The position numbers and the translations under genes were made by a program. Below are positions 6,849-9,305 of a stretch of DNA of 9,305 nucleotides, piece after piece (the first letter of the stretch is position 1; each line of letters begins with the position of its first letter). This DNA is from JBHHYN01 sp046757565. Lineage in GTDB: Bacteria > Pseudomonadota > Gammaproteobacteria > Eutrophobiales > Eutrophobiaceae. Under the pieces are notes generated by a model. The model did no database searches and was not told where the DNA came from. It saw only the letters and a program-made list of their open reading frames with translations. The stretch spans positions 1 to 9,305 of the forward strand of contig JBHHYN010000117.1 of the NCBI GenBank assembly GCA_046757565.1, written 5' to 3'.

Positions 6849-8654
6849 ATGACAACAACTCATAAAGAACTGCAACAGTGGATCGAGGAGAAGGCAACAC
6901 TTTGTAAGCCCGATAATATCGTCTGGTGTAATGGCTCTAAAGAAGAGTATGACGCGATGTGGGCGATCATGCTCAAAACCGGCGCCGCAACACGCCTGGA
7001 CGATAAAAAGCGTCCGAACTGCTATCATGTCTGCTCCGTACCGGAAGACGTGGCCCGGGTGGAAGACCGCACCTTCATCTGCTCCGAAAAAGAGCTGGAT
7101 GCAGGCCCCACCAATAACTGGCGCGATCCGGCGGAGATGCGAGAAATCCTGAACGGATTGTATTCAGGCTGCATGCAGGGACGCACCATGTATGTCATTC
7201 CCTTCAGCATGGGCCCGATTGGTTCTCCCATCGCGCATATCGGGGTACAGTTGACCGATTCGCCCTACGTTGTCGCCAATATGCATATCATGACCCGCGT
7301 TGGCCAGAAGGTGCTGGATGCATTAGGCGATAATGGCCGTTTCGTCCCCTGCCTGCACTCCGTAGGCGCGCCCTTGCAGGAAGGCCAACAAGATGTGGCA
7401 TGGCCCTGCGATACAGAGAATCGATATATCGTCCAATTCCCTGAAACACGGGAAATCTGCTCTTACGGCTCCGGCTATGGCGGCAACGCCCTGCTTGGCA
7501 AAAAATGTTTTGCCCTGCGTATCGCTTCCGTGCTGGCCCGCGATGAGGGCTGGCTGGCCGAGCACATGCTGATCCTGAAACTCACCAATCCTCAAGGGAC
7601 GGTAAAATATGTGACGGGCGCCTTTCCCAGTGCCTGCGGCAAGACCAATCTCTCCATGCTGATCCCCACCATCCCCGGTTGGAAGGTGGAAACCATCGGC
7701 GATGACATCTGCTGGATGAAGTTCGGCGAGGACGGCCAACTATACGCCATCAACCCGGAAGCAGGCTTTTTTGGCGTGGCGCCCGGCACCAACATGCAGT
7801 CCAATGCCAACGCCATACATTCAATGAGAGAAAATACAATCTTCACTAATGTAGCCAAGACCGATGATGGCGATGTCTGGTGGGAAGGCATGACCGAAGA
7901 ACAACCTGCTCACCTCACCGACTGGCTGGGAAATGACTGGACAGCGGAATCCGGCACACCGGCAGCGCACCCCAATGCACGCTTCACTGCACCCGCCAGC
8001 CAATGCCCGGTCATCGCCCCGGAATGGGAAGATCCAAAAGGCGTCCCCATCAGCGCTATCCTCTTTGGTGGCCGCCGTGCCAGCGTTGTACCCCTGGTCA
8101 CCGAGGCCCGTGACTGGGCCCACGGGACCTTTCTTGGCACCATCATCGCCAGCGAAATGACTGCCGCGGCCTTCGGCGCCATCGGCAAACTGCGCCGTGA
8201 TCCCATGGCCATGCTGCCCTTCTGTGGCTACAACATGGCGGACTACTGGAGCCACTGGCTGAATATCGGTAATAAACAGGGAGCCAGGCTCCCCAAGATC
8301 TTCTACGTCAACTGGTTCCGTAAAAACGGTAACGGGAAGTTCATGTGGCCCGGTTTTGGCGAGAACAGCCGCGTATTGAAATGGGTCTTCGAACGTTGCG
8401 AAGGCACGGCCAACGCCGTTGAAACACCCATCGGCAATCTGCCCACCATGGATGCCCTGGACTTTTCAGGCATGGGTCTGAATGAAACCGACCAGGCAGA
8501 ACTGTTACGTGTCGAGATAGATGGCTGGCTGCGGGAGATCCCGCTGATCAATGAATTCTACGATCAGTTTGGCGACAGACTTCCCGCTGCCTTGCGTGAT
8601 CAGGTTAACCTGTTACAACAACGTCTTCAGGCAGCCAAACGGGCAGCAGCATAG
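6849..8654 (+). CDS. pckG: Phosphoenolpyruvate carboxykinase (GTP)
   Basis: Converts oxaloacetate and GTP to phosphoenolpyruvate, CO2 and GDP, the entry step of gluconeogenesis; it can also run anaplerotically. The 601-residue length is typical of the cytosolic GTP-dependent class rather than the shorter ATP class. The P-loop is FPSACGKTN (259-267), with the reactive cysteine C263 and K265. Metal ligands by alignment to the rat enzyme are K219 (GKKC), H239 (AEHM) and D286 (GDD). Substrate and nucleotide motifs include R70 (VARVED), EAGFFGVAPGTN (304-315), LFGGRR (405-410) and NWFRKNGNGKFMWPGFGEN (488-506), which is characteristic of the GTP class. The start is set by GAGGG seven bases upstream. 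It appears monocistronic: 287 bases from the preceding gene, and no cotranscribed metabolic gene follows. Confidence 0.98.
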   Translation: MTTTHKELQQWIEEKATLCKPDNIVWCNGSKEEYDAMWAIMLKTGAATRLDDKKRPNCYHVCSVPEDVARVEDRTFICSEKELDAGPTNNWRDPAEMREILNGLYSGCMQGRTMYVIPFSMGPIGSPIAHIGVQLTDSPYVVANMHIMTRVGQKVLDALGDNGRFVPCLHSVGAPLQEGQQDVAWPCDTENRYIVQFPETREICSYGSGYGGNALLGKKCFALRIASVLARDEGWLAEHMLILKLTNPQGTVKYVTGAFPSACGKTNLSMLIPTIPGWKVETIGDDICWMKFGEDGQLYAINPEAGFFGVAPGTNMQSNANAIHSMRENTIFTNVAKTDDGDVWWEGMTEEQPAHLTDWLGNDWTAESGTPAAHPNARFTAPASQCPVIAPEWEDPKGVPISAILFGGRRASVVPLVTEARDWAHGTFLGTIIASEMTAAAFGAIGKLRRDPMAMLPFCGYNMADYWSHWLNIGNKQGARLPKIFYVNWFRKNGNGKFMWPGFGENSRVLKWVFERCEGTANAVETPIGNLPTMDALDFSGMGLNETDQAELLRVEIDGWLREIPLINEFYDQFGDRLPAALRDQVNLLQQRLQAAKRAAA

Positions 8655-8660
8655 GGTTTT

Positions 8661-8688
8661 GTCCGTTGTCCGTTGTCAGTAGTCAGTT
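8661..8688. repeat. Tandem heptamer repeat downstream of pckG
   Basis: Units are GTCCGTT (8661-8667), GTCCGTT (8668-8674), GTCAGTA (8675-8681) and GTCAGTT (8682-8688), decaying into GTGCTTT and GTTAATT up to 8702. The array begins six bases after the pckG stop. No terminator is visible between the stop and the array. Confidence 0.85.
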
Positions 8689-8876
8689 GTGCTTTGTTAA
8701 TTCGTCATATCTCCACAGCAAGCCGCAGACAATGATAAAATAACGCATTTGGCGGCAGGTGACCTCTGAGAATAACCATCATTTGTCGCCGACCCCTTTC
8801 CCTGATTGAAATAGAAGAGGAAAAAGACCACCTGCATTGAGCAGTGAGATAACGTAAACTTAACAACTACCAGTAA

Positions 8877-8895
8877 TATTAAACGTGGTTTAATA
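8877..8895 (+). promoter_or_regulatory. Palindromic operator at the antitoxin start
   Basis: TATTAAAC, spacer GTG (8885-8887), then GTTTAATA: perfect 8-base arms ending at the base before the ATG at 8896. It overlaps the candidate -10 box TAATAT (8874-8879). Type II antitoxins commonly bind such repeats and repress their own operon, so autoregulation is inferred. The leader would be very short and has no clear Shine-Dalgarno sequence. Confidence 0.65.
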
Positions 8896-9090
8896 ATGAG
8901 CACACCCGCCCAAACAATTAAACAGGCAGCACATCAATTAATTGATCAATTACCGGATGAAGCCAATTGGAAAGACCTGATATATGAATTATCGGTAATG
9001 CAGGATATCGAAGAAGGTTTAGAGGATAGTGATGCCGGACGCGTGGTCGATAATAAGTCTGTACGTGAGGAATTTGGTTTGCCTGAATGA
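8896..9090 (+). CDS. Putative type II antitoxin, partner of the RelE/ParE toxin
   Basis: A 64-residue acidic protein (starts MSTPAQTIKQAAHQLIDQLP). The N-terminal helix is followed by NWKDLIYELSVMQDIEEGLEDSD and then GRVVDNKSVREEFGLPE. The pattern of a helical N-terminus ending LPD, W-x-D-L-x-Y-x-L, and G-R-V-V is familiar from small antitoxins paired with ParE toxins, though I cannot assign a named family with certainty. The gene overlaps the next start codon by ATGA (9087-9090), typical of coupled antitoxin-toxin pairs, and a palindrome sits at its promoter and start. It should bind and neutralise the downstream toxin and repress transcription. If the toxin is inactive, it would be an orphan. 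Confidence 0.8.
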   Translation: MSTPAQTIKQAAHQLIDQLPDEANWKDLIYELSVMQDIEEGLEDSDAGRVVDNKSVREEFGLPE

Positions 9091-9305
9091 AGGTAAACTG
9101 GACCGGAAAGGGCGGCAACGTTTGCAACAGCTTTATGATTACATTGCCGAAGATCAACCTGCCAATGCATTACATTTTATAGACCAATTAACCCGACGTG
9201 TTGACGTTCTTGCTGCACATCCACGCAGCGGGAAAGTCGTATCAAAATATCAACGAGACGATATCCGGGAAATATATGAAGGTCGATATCGAATCATTTA
9301 TAGAA
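9087..9305 (+). CDS. RelE/ParE-family toxin, split by an apparent -1 frameshift and cut by the window edge
   Basis: From the ATG at 9087, overlapping the antitoxin stop, the frame reads MKVNWTGKGG and then nonsense to a stop at 9180-9182. From 9113 the -1 frame reads RQRLQQLYDYIAEDQPANAL and continues with HPRSGKVV and DIREIYEGRYRIIYR to the window edge, an unmistakable RelE/ParE core. Joining them by a -1 step at A AAG GGC (9107-9113) gives MKVNWTGKG then RQRLQQLYDY, just as intact relatives begin. About 73 residues are visible of an expected 95-100. RelE-type toxins cleave mRNA on the ribosome and ParE-type toxins inhibit gyrase; which applies here is unclear. The gene may be a pseudogene, a programmed frameshift or a miscalled G-run. 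Family assignment is firm; functional status is open. Confidence 0.8.
9107..9113 (+). other. Candidate -1 ribosomal slippery heptamer in the toxin gene
   Basis: A AAG GGC, read in the phase of the ATG at 9087 (GGA AAG GGC), fits the X XXY YYZ form of -1 slippery sites. Slipping to AAA GGG makes the next codon CGG, the first codon of the conserved toxin frame. No stimulatory structure was identified; loss of one G or C here is an equally good explanation. Confidence 0.35.

Larger units (their letters stand above)
8655..8895. other. Intergenic region between pckG and the toxin-antitoxin module
   Basis: A 241-base gap. It contains the heptamer array, a distant inverted repeat GCAGGTG (8755-8761) with CACCTGC (8829-8835), and at its right end the palindromic operator of the antitoxin gene. 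TAATAT at 8874-8879 could be a -10 box for the module, but no well-spaced -35 box is seen. No gene is supported; possible short frames on either strand have unconvincing composition. Confidence 0.5.

Noticed and set aside
7323..8255. Long minus-strand open frames opposite pckG (for example 7323-7739 and 7821-8255)
   Set aside because: Shadow frames of a highly conserved plus-strand gene; the translations look like low-information antisense.
8751..8815. Terminator or structured RNA downstream of pckG (GGCGGCA with TGTCGCC)
   Set aside because: There is a mismatch in a short stem, a loop of about 30 bases and no T-tail. Nothing beyond chance can be supported.
8697..8903. 68-residue minus-strand open frame in the pckG-antitoxin gap
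   Set aside because: It has no ribosome binding site or family resemblance, and overlaps the antitoxin operator and start.

Overview
The window looks like chromosomal DNA of a gammaproteobacterium, probably environmental. I base this on the lgt-thyA-folA gene order, the HDOD and diguanylate cyclase signalling pair, a GTP-type PEP carboxykinase and moderate base composition. The genus cannot be read from the sequence.

Left part (1-2158, minus strand). A compact biosynthetic cluster reads leftward: lgt (prolipoprotein diacylglyceryl transferase), thyA (thymidylate synthase) and folA (dihydrofolate reductase). The gaps are 15 and 3 bases, so it is very likely one operon with coupled translation. 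ThyA consumes methylene-tetrahydrofolate and leaves dihydrofolate, which FolA reduces back. folA has no stop before the window edge. Its last codons run into bases 1-25, which resemble the terminal inverted repeat of an ISL3-family insertion sequence, followed by an 8-base AT-only stretch that could be the target duplication.

Middle part (2159-6561, plus strand). Divergent from lgt are an HDOD-domain protein and, 12 bases later, a GAF-GGDEF diguanylate cyclase with GGEEF and an intact RxxD inhibitory site. Together they form a probable c-di-GMP signalling pair. After a 98-base gap comes a 688-residue YyaL/SPATA20-type protein (thioredoxin-like DUF255 domain with CHWC, then a six-hairpin helical domain).

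Right part (6562-9305, plus strand). A 287-base regulatory gap with several short palindromes precedes pckG (GTP-dependent PEP carboxykinase, gluconeogenesis). Its downstream gap carries tandem heptamers, a repeat style also seen at the end of lgt. The window ends in a type II toxin-antitoxin module: a 64-residue antitoxin with a palindromic operator at its start codon, overlapping by ATGA a RelE/ParE-type toxin cut by the window edge. The toxin coding sequence is split: its start codon and its body lie in different frames, joined exactly by a -1 step at the heptamer A AAG GGC. This is the most unusual feature. It could be programmed frameshifting, an inactivating deletion or a base-calling error.

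Apart from the toxin reading frame and the insertion-sequence edge, the genes are ordinary housekeeping and signalling functions. I do not see a convincing new multi-gene system.
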